Assembly (NCBI GenBank): GCA_030737835.1
Contig: CM060854.1
Coordinates: 15,701,213 to 15,765,212, forward strand
Direction of reading: 5' to 3'
From: Acorus gramineus
Taxonomy: Eukaryota; Streptophyta; Magnoliopsida; Acorales; Acoraceae
Length of the DNA stretch: 64,000 nt
Shown here: in pieces, positions 47,701 through 62,700 of the stretch
Numbering within the stretch: position 1 is the stretch's first letter
How the letters are laid out: each line of letters opens with the position of its first letter
Position numbers and translations under genes: made by a program
Notes under the pieces: model-generated
What the model saw: the letters and a program-made list of their open reading frames with translations, nothing else
Databases searched by the model: none
What the model was told of the DNA's origin: nothing

Positions 47701-50700
47701 GCCCTGCTGAGCCAGAATGGTCCCGGTGATCCAGAACGGCCATGTAAACCCGAATAGTCTTGCCGAGCCAGAACGGCCCTGTTGGGTCAAAATTGAATTA
47801 AATTAAATTAAATTAAGATAAATTAAATCAAATCAAGTCAAATCAAATTAAGTTAAACCAAAGATCAAGTCAAAACAATCTTGGAGAAGGGGTTTATACT
47901 TCAAAATAACCACCCACTCCTCTATAACTACCCACTCTCTCATAACCACTCACTCTCTTATAACCACCCACACTCTTATAACCACCCCACTCCCTCATTC
48001 TTTCCTTTATAAATAGGAAGGAGGAGGAGCAGACAAAGAGAACAAGGGAGGAGAGAGAAGTTCACTCACCAAAGAAATAAAAGGGAGAGAGACGTTCACT
48101 CACACTCAAAGAAAAAAAGAAGAAAAATAAGTGGAGAAAATCCAAGTGGGAGAAATACAAACTCTCCAAGGATTCCCCATTCTTTTTGAAGAACATCTTC
48201 ACTACTCTGTTCACGGAGGAAAAAGTCTAGAGAAGAAGATCAAGAAAAGCGATTTCAAATCAAATCCCTAAGTCGAGAAATTTGAAAAGGGTGAAGAGCA
48301 AAGCACCACTGGTCTTAAACAACAAGGCTCAAAAAACCCGAAGGATCACGCACCGTAAGCCTCTTCTTCCTTTTAGATTCCAAACTTGTAAAATCTCTAA
48401 AGTTGCAATTCTTGAGAAGTTCTTAAAAAGGAGATCGAGGATCAGAGGATTAAACAGATCGAGTTGTACCCATATTTTCTTCTCTTCGAGAATATCATTT
48501 AAAATTTGTAAGGAACATTTTGTTCAAGACAGCTGTCTCATCCGCAAAATTGAAATATCCCTTACACAAGAAGGATGTTCTACGCAAACTACGTGGAAGG
48601 TGATCCTCTGCCTCTCGATTGAAACTATACATCCCCTTCATGATCCACACTCAAATAGTCTCTGAATTTGCGAACCACATCCAAATCCATCTGGTGAGCA
48701 ACCACATGAACCACCTCCACCATCATTTGGAAAAAATTACATATTGAAAGAGTGGTCACTTTTTTTTTTTTTTTTTTGGGTACACAAGGCTCGGACAGGG
48801 TGACACTTTAGAGACCTGGGTCATTAAAGACCCAGATGAGATAGTGGACCAAGCCCACAACATAAACAGCCTAATTGCTGTTAACACCTTTTTTCTCCCT
48901 CTTGTCACCACAACATATCGAAAAAGTAGTCACTTGAGTTATAAACCAAGAGAATGGATTAGAAAATCAATTACATGAATAACAGTTTTAGCTCCAGCTT
49001 TAGGTAGCACGTCTGCAACTTTATATGCTTCTCTTTACTTATGATTCATGTAGTATCCATCTTCTTCCTGTCTATCTAGAGACTCGGTGCCACTCATCTA
49101 GCTGTGAGAGTAGGACATGATGTTCTGCATTTTTGGAGTAAGTGTTTCAATCTTAAGTGTCACAGATTGTATCCTTTTATGTCAGATGATAAACCAATAA
49201 TGAACAAGAATGATATGGTAAAATACCCGCCTTAGCACAGTAATGTGTTGTACTAATTCTTGTAAGTTTTTGAGATGAGTAGAGATCTAAATGGGTCTTT
49301 TGAAAATCCTAAAGGCAATGTGAGAACAACCAATTAAAGTAGACTCCTAATTCCCTACCTGCTGCTTTATTGCACCTTGGAATGTTGGTGGTTCTGAAAT
49401 TTGAATTTCTTTAAGGCATTCAGAACTAGATGTGCAACAAATGAGGAAGTAAAAAATACCTAACATCACATGGGCTTCATGGTTAAATCTTTTATTGATG
49501 TTTGGGTGATGTGATGGTTAGGAACCATGTATTAACTTTTATAATTCATTTAACAGCGGTGAATTATGTTTTAATTTTTGTATATGTTATCTTGAGACAT
49601 TTTGACTTGAGCTATCTCTACCAGGCCAGTGTAACTATAGGTGCCTCAGAAAAGTTCGTACTACATCAAAAAAATGCCTTAGGGTCTGCTTTAGCTCGTC
49701 TGTGTGCTAAAAAAAATGTGAAACACGCGGAGGACTTGTTGCTCCTTAATAACACTCCTAGTAAGTTTTCCAGCTATTTCTTGCAAGCTTGTTCTGTTCG
49801 TCCTATGGGCATGTTTTGTTTTGATTGTATGTAGAAATATGTTGAAACATTTGATATAGAAACATGTGAAAAGACTGATTGTTTTACTTGCAAGTGTTAT
49901 TTTACTTCCTTACCAAACTTTTGAGTCTCCTCAACACCACTCATGATGACGATGGAATGAGCATATAGTTTTTTTTTTATGGAAAATATTGGAGCGATTT
50001 GATTAAGAAAATGCCCCCGAACAAGATTGAGATGAGGGATCTCCTAACATAAGTAAATTAATATCAAGAATAGAAAACAATCAAAAGGACCCCTCTCAAC
50101 GTGGGTCATCCCTCAACAAATAACACAAACTTCTCACTCTTCAGACTAATTGTTTCCCATGATGGTGGAAGATGTCTCCTCTTCTAAAATCATGATGACT
50201 TAACTTCGAAGGAGAGAAGAATCGTCCTCCAAGTATTCTTAACGTAGAAACTCGTGTTGGAAGACACATTCATTACATATGAGCCATATGCCCCAACAAA
50301 ACACATGAGGGAATGAGCATATAGATTGGACACACATGATTACATGTTAATTGTTCTACCTACTCAAAAGTCATATATCAGTTTTCTCTGTGAATAGTGG
50401 AGTTCTTTTTCTTCAACTGAATTCTCATAATCGATCGTTCGTCCACGTACATCATTTATTAACATTCACATGCCCTAATGGTTACGTGTAGGTAGTTAAA
50501 TTGATAAAGTTACCTGGGGGATACATCTGTGAGATCTAGTGAAGTAAATCAATGGTATAATCATATTGAATTTTTTGGTCTTCCGATAGTTTTGGTTGTG
50601 CAGTTTATCTCTATGATGGAAGGATGCTATTTTTTTTTAAAACCATTATGTATGTTTATAAGGATCAAGAAAAGATGTTCTTTTCTTCACTAATCATGAA

Positions 50701-53700
50701 GTATGTTTGGATTTGACATTATCTTCTTACCAATTTCCTACTTACAATTTTTAATGTAACTATACAACCTTTATTAGTTGTTAGCATTTCTAATTGATGT
50801 TTGATAATAATAAAAATTAAGGAATGGAGGTCTCTCTACATGATGCTTTTCTAACTAACTTTTTGAAAATTTTCTTGTTCAACTTTATAAGTCAATTTTG
50901 AAAATAATTAGCTAAATGTATCTTGAGCCATCCTAGAAAGGTAACATGCAATGGGTTTAATTATTGAATTTTGGGCATGGGAACTTGCGTATGATAGATC
51001 TCCCATATAATACAAGACAACTTTTTCTCTCTCATTGTTATGAATGTATTTTACTTAAATGTTTATTTCTTTTCCTTTCTTATCTTGATTTCTGTAGAAC
51101 TTATATCCCAATCATGAAATTTTGCATTGCAGATGTTTCCAAACCTCGGTATGTCCGAGTGAACACCCTAAAATTGGACGTAGAGTTGGCCTTGCAGCAA
51201 TTAAAAGTAGCATACAAGGTAGTCATTTCGAAGCCTCAACAGTGAGCTTATCATCCATAATTTTCTTCGACTCTAATGTGCAGTATAGGCCTATACTTTA
51301 AGCATTCTTATTATTATTATTTTTAATATGTGTTTTTAGTAAATATATCATTAGAGTTGATGGAAATATTATTTTTATTAGCGCTACATATTCTTTGTTT
51401 AAAAGTTTTTTTGTATGTGTATATAAGATTGATTCTGAGACCAATTACCTCACTTGAATAGGTAAAAAAAGATGACATGGTTCCAGACTTGTTGGTGCTT
51501 CCTCCAGGAACGGACTTGCACAATCATCCATTAGTTATGAATGGGAGTCTATTTTTGCAAGTATATTTCTTTGTTTATTAAATTTGTTTTTGTGAAAATT
51601 TCATATCCATTTTTTGTGATCTATCTTGTGCATTATCTGAATATTGGCGTCATTATTATCTGGATTGAAGAAAACTGGTTTTTCACAACTTTGATCCTTT
51701 CTAGAACTTTTCATTTGGTAAATAAAACCAAAAAAATACAAGGTTGTCTATTATATTGTGTCCGGATTCTCAATGCAAATACAAGCAGCTTTTAAATTAC
51801 TTTTTAACTTAACATGTTACTAGGATAGTAGGATGTCATAATCATTGTTTTGTTGTCTTGTCTTGGTGATTCCTTGATTCATATTGTTTCTTCTGCCTGC
51901 TTGCTTTCACAGGGAAAGGCTAGTTCTATGGTGGCAGTTGCATTAATGCCTGAACCAGAATGGGAGGTATGTTATTTCCTATTTCTAAGTATGGATTGCT
52001 TATATTGATCAAGTCTATAATGTACCTATATTTTGCGATTCCTGAATTGCATGCTAAATAATATCTAGTTGGGGGGGGGGGGGGGGGGGGGGGGGTGTGG
52101 GATAGGTCAATTTATTATTATTTGTCAATCAATCTAATCATTATTCAATTTACAATTTTGCAAAAACAATTAAATTTAGGTTGGAATTACTCAATTTGAC
52201 TTAATTTTCCCTAGATCTAAATTTGAGTTTGCAATTAGCACTAGTTCAAAATCTATCTGATCCAGTAGAATCCTTTTCTATTGGGTCCTTCCTTTTATGT
52301 TCCCTTTCTTTTGTTTTTCCATTGGCTCAGCAACCCTGATTTGTTTTTAACGAATTTTGGTAGTAGATAGCCTACCTGCTACAAAGCACGAACACTTCCC
52401 CGGAGGTCTAGTACCCGTGTCGGACATGTGGCAGACACGGACACGGCTCCAGCCGTGTTTGCCTTCATTTTGTCTTGGACACGGCCTAGTAAGTTTCAGC
52501 CCAAAAGTAAAAAAGAAAAAGAAAAAGAAGGCCCAAACATAGCCCACAAGTATTCAACTCATTTAAACAAAATCTCTTTCTTAAGGTTAAAAAAAATAAT
52601 GATTTATTAGTTTAAAATAGTGATTTATAAAAACAGTGATTTATTGGTTTAAAACAATGATTTATAAAAACAGTGGTTTATTATTTAAAACAATGATTTA
52701 TAAAAATAATAATTTATTAGTTTATACAATTGGTTATAAATAGAGAATTAAATGAAATGTGTTTGTTTATATAAAATAGTGATACATATTTATTTATTAT
52801 ATTAATTTATTTGTTGCCGTGTCCTAGCCGTACCCGTGTTCAATTTTTTCAAAAATTGCCGTGTCACCATGTCCCGTGTCCATCTCCATGCTTCATAGCC
52901 TACCCGTTAACTTCAGAAAAAAGTCTATCCTCCAACTTAATTTGATTTATCTTTCAATAGGCATGGAAACATGCAAATTGATAAAAAAAAAAAAGGACAA
53001 GAACATAAGTTTTTGCACTTGAATTTGAATCAAGGGATATATTTAAAGTTTAACATAAGAGGAAGGGCAAGAGATCTAATCCCTAAATACGTGAATGAGT
53101 TTTTGTGGGATTTAATCTGGACAATTTTTCTTTTGATGATCAGGACCTAATTAAATCACATTTTTTATAAATAATTTTTTTTTAATTTTTAATGTTTATC
53201 TTGTGGCCATTCGAATGTTTTGGCCATTCGAACATTTACAGTCTTGTTGTCATTTTAAACTACTCTCTGGCTACTTAAATTGACATAACCACTATATCTA
53301 TTTGAAGCTTGGTCATTTAAACGAGGCTTCAAATCGTTCCAAATGTCAGAGCATTCTTTCTGGCACTACAAGACCATTCGAGCTGTCACAGAAAACACAA
53401 TTCCCTTAAACTTGAAAACCGGTCGAATGGTGCTTCCAACTGTTTCGAATTTCCTGAGCAAGTTTTTTTTGTTGTCATCATTTATCAAGCTTTTCAAATA
53501 GTTTTCATCATTGATTCTTATACAGAACACATTTCTGCTATTTAGGCACATGGTGTTTGAAAAGAAATCTCAGTGCTGTTTGAACAGAAATCCCATCCCA
53601 GTTTCAAGAGACAATGCTAAAAATGAAACCTTTTTAATAAAAGCTTTGCATGATCTCAAAAGTGGTCTTACCCAAGGTTCTAATGCTAAAAAAATGTGTT

Positions 53701-56700
53701 ATAGGTCCTTACTAGTCTATATGAGCAGGATCCAGACTGTCTTCAAGTTTTCTAGTTGAACTTTATATATGACGTATTCTTCAACGAATGAACTTAACAC
53801 TCACAAACCTCAACTGATCCCTCCTCTTCCTGGCCACATATGATTTGACACCTGGTGCTTCTGCCATTCATGCACCGCATAGGTAGTATGCGCGGTGGAC
53901 ATGCTGCACAACCGAGAGAGACATTGTAGGACTGCATACACTTTTTAGAGGTGGACTGCACATGCAATCTCTACACTTATAAAACTGTGGTAACTTACAC
54001 TTTTGTTCATAGAATTAGGACGTACTTAAAACATATGAAGTAACATATTTATTCATTGTTGAAAGCCCTGACTTTAATATTTATTAAAAGGACAATGTCA
54101 TTGGTTGTTTGTGAAGGTGTCTAATGGTATTTTTATGATATTGTTGCTTATCCCGTAAGAATTGTTTTTGCCTATTCTGTATTTTGAGCAAGGTTCTTGT
54201 GTACTACTTACTCTTATGTATTGCATAGTTTAAACTTTCATTCATAAGAAAGCCACATAGTCAAAATGTTGACATGATACTATTCCATAGCGGAATGCAT
54301 TTGTGATGCATACGACCACAAAGTATGTTGAACCATACAATAAATATATTTTTCCAGGGGCTAAATAAACTTTCCCATAATAAAGTCTAGGTAGGCTGGG
54401 TTCTTATGCAAATATTACTTTTTATAGGGGTCAAATTGTAATTTACTAAGTTGTAAGCATTGACAGGATTCTTTCGGTAAAATCCCCAGGATTTGAACAA
54501 TTTTCCGTGAGCTTAAAAATGGCATATGTAGTGAGAATCTTTTTTACAATTCTCATTGTTTGTTTAAGTTTTTTTCATCTTTGCATGTGCATAAAGGTCA
54601 TATGCCATTTTTGTCAGTTATTCTCTCACAATAGACCTTATCGAAAGTTTATTGATTTCCCTTTAGATGCTTCCACATTTGTTGATTTAGGACTAAAAAC
54701 ATATCGATCGGATTTTGGACTTTGGTTGGAGGTTTTTTTTTTAATCGAACTGACAATGTGGGACTCACACACTCATCCATGGATTTCCAGTTATAGTAGT
54801 GGAGATATGCAAACCTGATCAATATCATGTTTCACGCTGTTTGTCTTGCCCACAAATTGAGCAAAGAAATAAACTTGAAAATAGTAGCCATTCAGGCAAT
54901 CGCCTAGCTCTAGGCCATATGAAAAAGTAGTGATCCATCATTTCGTTTAGCTATTCCTCAATAAATCTGCATTCTAAAATTGCTCTATATCCCAAAGCCA
55001 CCAAATAGTGGAAGGTTCCATTGTGAGCAAGTTTTTATTTTTTATTTTTTATTTTGAAAGTATGGAGCCATCTTATTAAAATAAGGTGGCCCCAAATGCT
55101 TTTAATATAGACTAGCATGGGAGCCCTTGTCACCTGTACGGAATTCTAGAATAATGTGGTAGAGGCAATAATTCTCAATACGGTAAAATTTGGGAAAAAA
55201 TCGGGAAAAATTCGAAACAATAAAAAATAAAATTAAAATAGAAAATCAGCAATCCTTAAATGTTTAAGACTTGAAACATAGTACTTTAGACCAAGCAAAT
55301 TAATCAAAATATAACATTGTCATCTACTAGTTTATAGTTCAAACTTCAAATGCATCAAAATATTACAAAAAGTCCAAATGTATTTAATATGGGTTTAATA
55401 CGCGTAATATGCATTTAATTCGGTAAAACACATACTTTTCCTTTAAGCCGCAATCAATACGGGATTAAACTTTTTTTGTTTAATGCACGTTTAATACGCG
55501 GATTATTTTTTTTTTCTTTTTTTTGAAATGACATAGGAGTCTTATTGAAAAGAAACCTTTGAATAGAAGGAGATGAGGGATCTCTTTATATTAGTAAAAG
55601 AGAAAAGAAGAAGAAAAGATACGAAAGGAAAGGAAAAATAAAATAAAAAAAACGTGAATTATTCATTAATTTGGCGTTATCGGTAACAAGGATGGGAGCC
55701 ACTGCCAGTCCAATGGACACACGCGGATTTCTATGAACATGCCACCCGTCTGTCAAGTATCAGCAAATTCTTCATAGCCACCTCCATTTGTTCGTTCTCC
55801 AAATGGGAAGTTGGTTGACCGATTGACCTCATTGCCATCTATCCTATACAATTAGCTGCCCTGCTTACTCTACCATTGCATTAACATGTGATTAGGAAAC
55901 TGGAAATTCCCCATCAATTGCTGACTCTCTTGGTCGCACCTCCCCTTCAACACCTATAGATATTTCATCCCCATGACAGTCTGCACCCTCACCGGCTGTG
56001 CGAAGAGGGCCCGAAGACCCTATTGTCCGAATTATGAAACCCCCGCCCCATCTTCCTCTCATATCCACCATCTTTGCAACTTTGAGATTCATACCACCCG
56101 GCCACCTCATGGCCATCACGCAACACCCCATCCATGCTTCTCCTTTCAATTCCCATTGACCAGGGTATATTGACGACACCCTGGGCTCGATCTCCTCCGC
56201 ACTCCTCCCCCTTCTCAACTGGCACTCTTTCTGGTACCAATTCTGCTCTCCCTGACCTGCTCCCCTCTTGTTCTATCCCCTTACATTGCGGATTCCTATG
56301 CCCGAAACAACGGCACACCCAACAACTTGGGGGCCCTCTACAGCTCGCCGCCCGGTGACAGATTCCCAAAATCTGAGACACCTTTTAACCCTGACCGCAT
56401 CCCCTCCCTTGTCGGAAACCTCCCTCTCGTGTGATAAATCTGAAATTTCCAGAACCAAGGAAGCCGTAGTAATGCCATTGAAAGTTGAGAGAACCACTAC
56501 AAATTGAATGAAGAATTCCAAATTCTGCTAATTATGTTGGAAAAAACAAGGTAAAAGAAAATAAAAGCATGAAATTTTTTTTTTTCATGGAAGATTAGTT
56601 GATGAAGTCAGTGGCTTTTGTTAGGCTCTTAGACAATTCATTACATTTTGATAGATTCTTAAAAGACAAGGTTAGGAGCTTAATAGGATTGTAGCTCTCT

Positions 56701-59700
56701 ATTCTTCTAATACCTTTCATATGGATGTAGGGAGAGACAGTTGAGCTTAATGAGCAATTATCATGCGTATGATTATCTCTTGGACCATTAACTGCATTTT
56801 ATGGGTTCCATAGTTGTCTGGGCGGCTAGGCGAGCCTAGGCGGTGGCCAACCGCCTAGGCGTGCCTAAGCGCGCCTAGGCGGCGCTTAATCAAGATTTTA
56901 TTATTTAAATTGGTAATTATATTAAAGTTATTTATCTGCTTATCTATTCTTTAATTTTTCCAGGAATACTACTTAAAATGAAGAATGCTATTTATAAATA
57001 AAGAACACGTGGATGTAATCTAACCCTAGTTGCATTAAAGAAGGAGAAAAGGGGGAAGAGATTGAGGGAAAACGAGATAAGAGTTTAGAAATTTTGAGAG
57101 ATAGGAGGTTGAGACAAAAAATCAATAAAGACTCACTTGGGACCGGAAGAATCTGCTGCACCGTTGGCCGGCAGGGTAGGTGATGTTTCAATCTTTCGAT
57201 CGTGTTTTTTTTTTGTCTTTTTATTTTTGAGGTTAGGTGAGGGATTGGGCGGGTTAGGCGTGATTAAGGCGGGCTAGGCGTGATTTAGGGGAGTGGGTGG
57301 GCCCAGGCGCTCGCTTAATTAACATGCTATTAGGCGGGCGGTCGCCTAGGTCCATTTGGACCGCCTAGTCGCCTAGGCGTCGCCCAGACAACTATGATGG
57401 GTTCTCAGGTTTTGTTACCCCCAACTCGCTTTTCTTTTACTTTCTTCATGTTTTTTCAACTTCTGTTCTGGATAAACAGGGTGTCCCATCTCATCCATAA
57501 GATGCCGCAATTCGGATTGGTCTTAGATTCTGGAATGATTAATGCAAGTGCTTTTGTTTCCACAGCCATGTTTATCCTATGCTTTCATGAATTTATTCAT
57601 ATGGCAACAATTTTAATCCTCATATTTATCTCTATTTATTGTTTATGTGGTGTCACATTCATATACTACATAAATTGAAGTGACTTTATCCCTTTTGTCC
57701 CTAATATTTCTGATTCAGATTTTCTGGATATCATTTCCCATGTCTAATTTGATTGTTTGTAAAGGTTCTTGATGCTTGCTCAGCTCCAGGAAACAAAACT
57801 GTTCATCTTGCTGCACTGATATCAGGAAAGGGAAAAATTATTGCATATGAACTTGACAAAAAGAGAGTGAAGTATTTAGAAGACACTGTCCGAAAATCTG
57901 GTGCTAATAGTATCCTTTGAATGATTTAAATACTGCAACATTACAACTCATCATTACAATCATAATCGTTGTTGTTGACAAAGCATTTACCGCTTATTTT
58001 TGTCTGACAGTTGACAGTTTAGTCTCTCTGGGCAAGGCACTTGTCACTGTTGTGCTGTCATTAAGCAATACATCATAACATTCCCATTGAAAAGTTTTGT
58101 CGTTAAACAAACAGAAAATTTGGTATTAAAATAAACACTAAAAAAAGATCCTTTTGATCATTGTTTTCCCCTTATAGTGTCAATTATGTGATTGTTGGTA
58201 TCAGATATATTACCATGAAAAACAATTGCATTATAGACTGTACATTGTTTTGGATCTCTCATTTTTTTTAACATTAAAAACCATGTATCCTACGTGATTG
58301 ATTGTTTACAAAATGTTGTCACTGGGAAAATATTCATTACCTTGGGCTTCTATTACTACCTTTACTTATACCACAACTAGGCATATTTCTTATCTTTCCT
58401 GCAAAGAATAAAAATGTATGTTCCCCATCTGATAAGCATGACCAAAATTTGCTTGTAATGTGCTGGATCTATTATATGTTAGTTTTCTGTTTTAAAATTT
58501 TGCTGCTGAAAGTTTTTATGTTGCTTTATGGATTAAAAAATGCTGAACACTTTTTTAAGTAACACTGTACTAAACACTTGAGTACTGCAGTGCCTGAAAT
58601 TCATTGGTTAGAGAATAACTTCACACCAGCGTATGCTAAACTAATAATTTTTTTAAAAAAACACTGCCAAGAAAGAGCATAGCTTTATACTTTAGCTTAT
58701 TTTAGGCATGACCATATGATGGATACGAGTCAGGGGTAACGTCTTACCAATCTGGTGCACAGGAAAATTCTGTGTATATAATTTTTTCAACATTTTTGTT
58801 GTGCTTGTGCTCGAATCTTTATTACAATCATTGTTCAAAACCATGTGCGGTGGGGTCTGCACCGAACATGCGGTCGCACATACGGTAAGGCAGCCGTTCG
58901 AACTGCTTTCGAACGGCATGTTGCGAACGGCAATTTGAACCCAGAGGTAGATTTTATTGTTCACTTCGAACGCCCTCATACTATTCGAAATCAGTTTGGT
59001 AAGAGACCGCTCAAATTTAGCTTGAACTTGGTGCCCGAGCACACATCAATATGTACGTGTGACCGCACTTCAAACTATGATTACATTTATGTTATCCCTT
59101 ATATGTAATGATATTGTTTTGAAAGGAATAGAATTTTTATTGCAGTAAGCCATTAATTAAAAAAATCCCTCAAATAATGGAAATTAGAGATCTCCAACAA
59201 AAGGATTAAGAACATGTGACTGAGTCCATCCCCAAAAGGAATTTCTCCCATTCTTGAAGAGAATGCATGATATTTGCCCAATATTTTCAACGTAGGTTGC
59301 CTTTCCTTTTAAAAAATCTCTCATTTTGCATTTGCCTGATGCACCAAGACTCTGGCTTCACTGTATGCTTCTGTGTCATTTTTTCCTCTTTTGCAATCAA
59401 TCCCATAATTCAACTCTCTCTCTCTACACACACACACATGTGCATGCATGCATGCATGCATACATAGATACATACATGTGTGTGTGTATGTGTATGTATA
59501 GTGAAATGATAAAAGGCGAACACCATCATTCCCCCTGCACTTACATTCGGTCACCCTCTCATCACTGTCTAATTAAATAAATTTTCATTAGTGGTTAAAC
59601 AAAAATCACCCAGTGAACCACATCTCTTCCATGAATCGTGATCCCTCCTTTTTCTCCCCACAATCCCCTTCTCTCCCCCAAAAAACCTGGGTGCTTTTTA

Positions 59701-62700
59701 TGGGTTTTCATCAGACGGTGATTTGATGGTGATCAAATGTAAAGTGGGAGGTATGATGTCCACATTATATCATTCCTTGTATACACACACACACACACAC
59801 ACACCCACACACATTTACATACATACATACATATATATAGTGAAAGATGTTGGTCAAAACCCATACAAGGTTGGCTCTTTGGTTAAAGCCATAGGTTTGC
59901 TCCCCATAAATCTCAAGATCAAACCCCACCAGTTTACCTGATGCAAAGGGTTTATGGGCTTTTGTATTATTATGTGCATCAGAGTTTTCCCAACTAATGT
60001 TGGATTTCCTCATCATCAAAAAAACGATGTTGGTCAAAACCAATAACACAAGCAAGGGACGGTGATATTTGTCCTTCATATTCCATTAACAAAAATTAAA
60101 ATGTTTTCAATAACATTTGAGTTCTAGGAGGAAGGCTTGATTCATATAATTGGAGATGGTGAATGTTGGATTTTCATTTTTTTCTATTATAGTAGCATTT
60201 CCTTTAAGCCAATTGCCTTGGTTATTGATATCTTTAAGTTTCCACATAATTTCAGTTGAATCTTTTCTACTTTACATGTTGCATGCTGCTTATATTTATG
60301 TTCTTGACTTCTAAACGTAACTTTATAATCAAAATCTATAATGTGTTCTCTTTTTTTTTTTATTCATCTCATATCCGAACTCTAGTTACCTTAACTTTAT
60401 TTGAGATGTGGATGTAATTCATGGTGATTTTCTGGAGACAAACACAGAAGATCCTTTATACTCAAATGTACGTATTTTCTCATGATACTCGTCCTAGAAG
60501 TAGCTGTAAAGCTTGTTACGTTAAGGGATGTTCAGTGCATCTGTATCAGAATCTGAATTCAATTTACTTGAACCTGAATTTCATTTCAAGTTCTTTAAAC
60601 TTGTCCTTGTTATATATTTACATGTATCCATTCTCATCCTAGAAAATAATTGTTGGATTAGGGGTAAATAGCTGTTCCAAGGGGAAGTTAAAGGCTTATT
60701 CAGATTTCCTAAGTCACTAGAATAAAAATTAATGTCAAACAAATAAAAAAGTAAAACAACATAAATAGGTTGAATATCAATGTTATTTCACCTTAATTTA
60801 TTATGTTACAAACATTTACCTACCAAAAAAGGGAGTAAAGATCCAGAAAATGTAAAAAAAAGGGAAAAAAGCCCCCTAAAATAGAATAGTAAAAAATCTA
60901 AATTCTGCTGTTTGTTGTTCATTTTTCTGTTGTGCTGTAATCATTCGAAAAAATTCCTCAATGATCCTCATTGTTTTTAACAACCTAGTCATTGGTAGCA
61001 ACTGAGGATTAGCAAGTGGACTCCTAGTGTAAGATGAGTACAGGCAATAATCTTCTATGCATTCTGTTACATTCAATTATGAAATGATGAATGTTTATGC
61101 AGATACGTGCTGTTCTAGTAGATCCGTCCTGTTCTGGTTCTGGAACTATAGCAGAGAGGTTAGACCATCTGCTGCCATCTTATATCAAAGGTGATTGATC
61201 TTTATCCAACTTTTGCATGCTTTTATAATATGATGATTTCAAATTACAATTTACTGTAACAGCCGATAGTTTAATAAAGATCAACCATTTAATTATTTTT
61301 ACCAATTATTTTATATTAGGAGTGGGGTAGGAAAACAACAACTGCATCTGAAACGACTGTTAGGCATCTCATAGGAGCAAGCTTGTGGACTTGCAAAGCC
61401 CTGAAGCTTTAATCACTCTTATGTGCAACATTAATTTTTATTGATCAGTTCTTCAGATTCAATAAAGATCCATTATATTCAAAAAATAAAATTAAAATTC
61501 ATTTATGGAAAATAAGTCATCACTTATTACTCTTTACTGTAAGTAGTTGTGACAAGCTTTTCCAAAACTGTATGTTAAAGATAATTTGAACTAGGATTGA
61601 GTGTATACATGGGCTCTTCCCTTGTGACTGTCATATTTTTCATGGAGATATAAAGGTTTATTTATAGTATTTCTGGATAAAAACTTCATATTTATATTGA
61701 GTGACATAAAAATCTTCAGATTTATGCAGATTATGGAATTTTCAAATTATTACCTTATATACGGGTGCCTATTCATGTTCACATATTTCTAATGTGATCA
61801 TACAATTACTTCTGCTTTCATCCTACATATTATTTGTGTTGGACTGATATCACTAGTTCCATTGTTACATAGGTCATACTTCTGATGTTGATGCGGAGAG
61901 AGTAAAAAAGCTTGCTGCTTTTCAACGAAAAGCCCTTGCACATGCATTATCATGTATGTACTTAATTATGTTTTTGTATCCTTTACTGTTCAGAGCTCCC
62001 ATTTAAATATGATATATGAATATGCATTATCATGTATGTGCTTAATTATGTTTTTGCTAAAGGATGGCTGATAAAGAGATTGGTAGACCTCATTTTACAT
62101 GTCAATTAGCTGGTGTAGGTTGGTGCACTCTTTGTTTGACGTGCACCATGTATCTTCTTAAAAATCTCTTTGTTTGACTTCTGTTCATATTTGTGTTAGA
62201 CTTCTGTTCATTTTCTTATAATTAGCATTTGAAGAATGAGCAAGAAGTTGGAAGAAATAATGCAGAGGTCGTTATAATCTTAACATCATCCTGTATTCTT
62301 CTAAATTATTCTCTTTGCCCAGCAAATTCTAAATTAACTATTTTACTTGAGAATTTTTTTCACAAAACTGGATTACTTTGTATTATTGTTACATAGCGGT
62401 AAATTAGTTTGTCAATAGTACTACTGGTGCCATGTCATTTTTTTTCTTATCATTAATTTATCACTGATTCCAGCCCTTATCAAATGTATTTTGGATCATA
62501 ATATCCATTACATTTATGGTTTTCCTATTCAAATTCAGCTTGTTGAACAAGATAGTAATTAGAAAACCAACCAAAAAGATACAACTCCCTTATTAGCAAT
62601 TATTTTGTTTTTATAAACAACTATCAAAATTATGGTTTGAATTTCTTCACCGAGAAGGTCATTGATATGGATGATTTCCCTCTTCGTAGACACTGCCCCA

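Noticed and set aside
48282-48665. 127-codon frame in NSUN5 intron 3
   Set aside because: Lies in a repeat-derived leader region and shows no domain or conserved motif.
55140-55500. Possible additional MITE with AATACGG motifs
   Set aside because: TTTAATACGCG motifs recur, but I could not define inverted ends or a duplication.
58845-59108. 87-codon frame as a host gene
   Set aside because: It spans a hAT-like MITE with target duplications; the frame is incidental.
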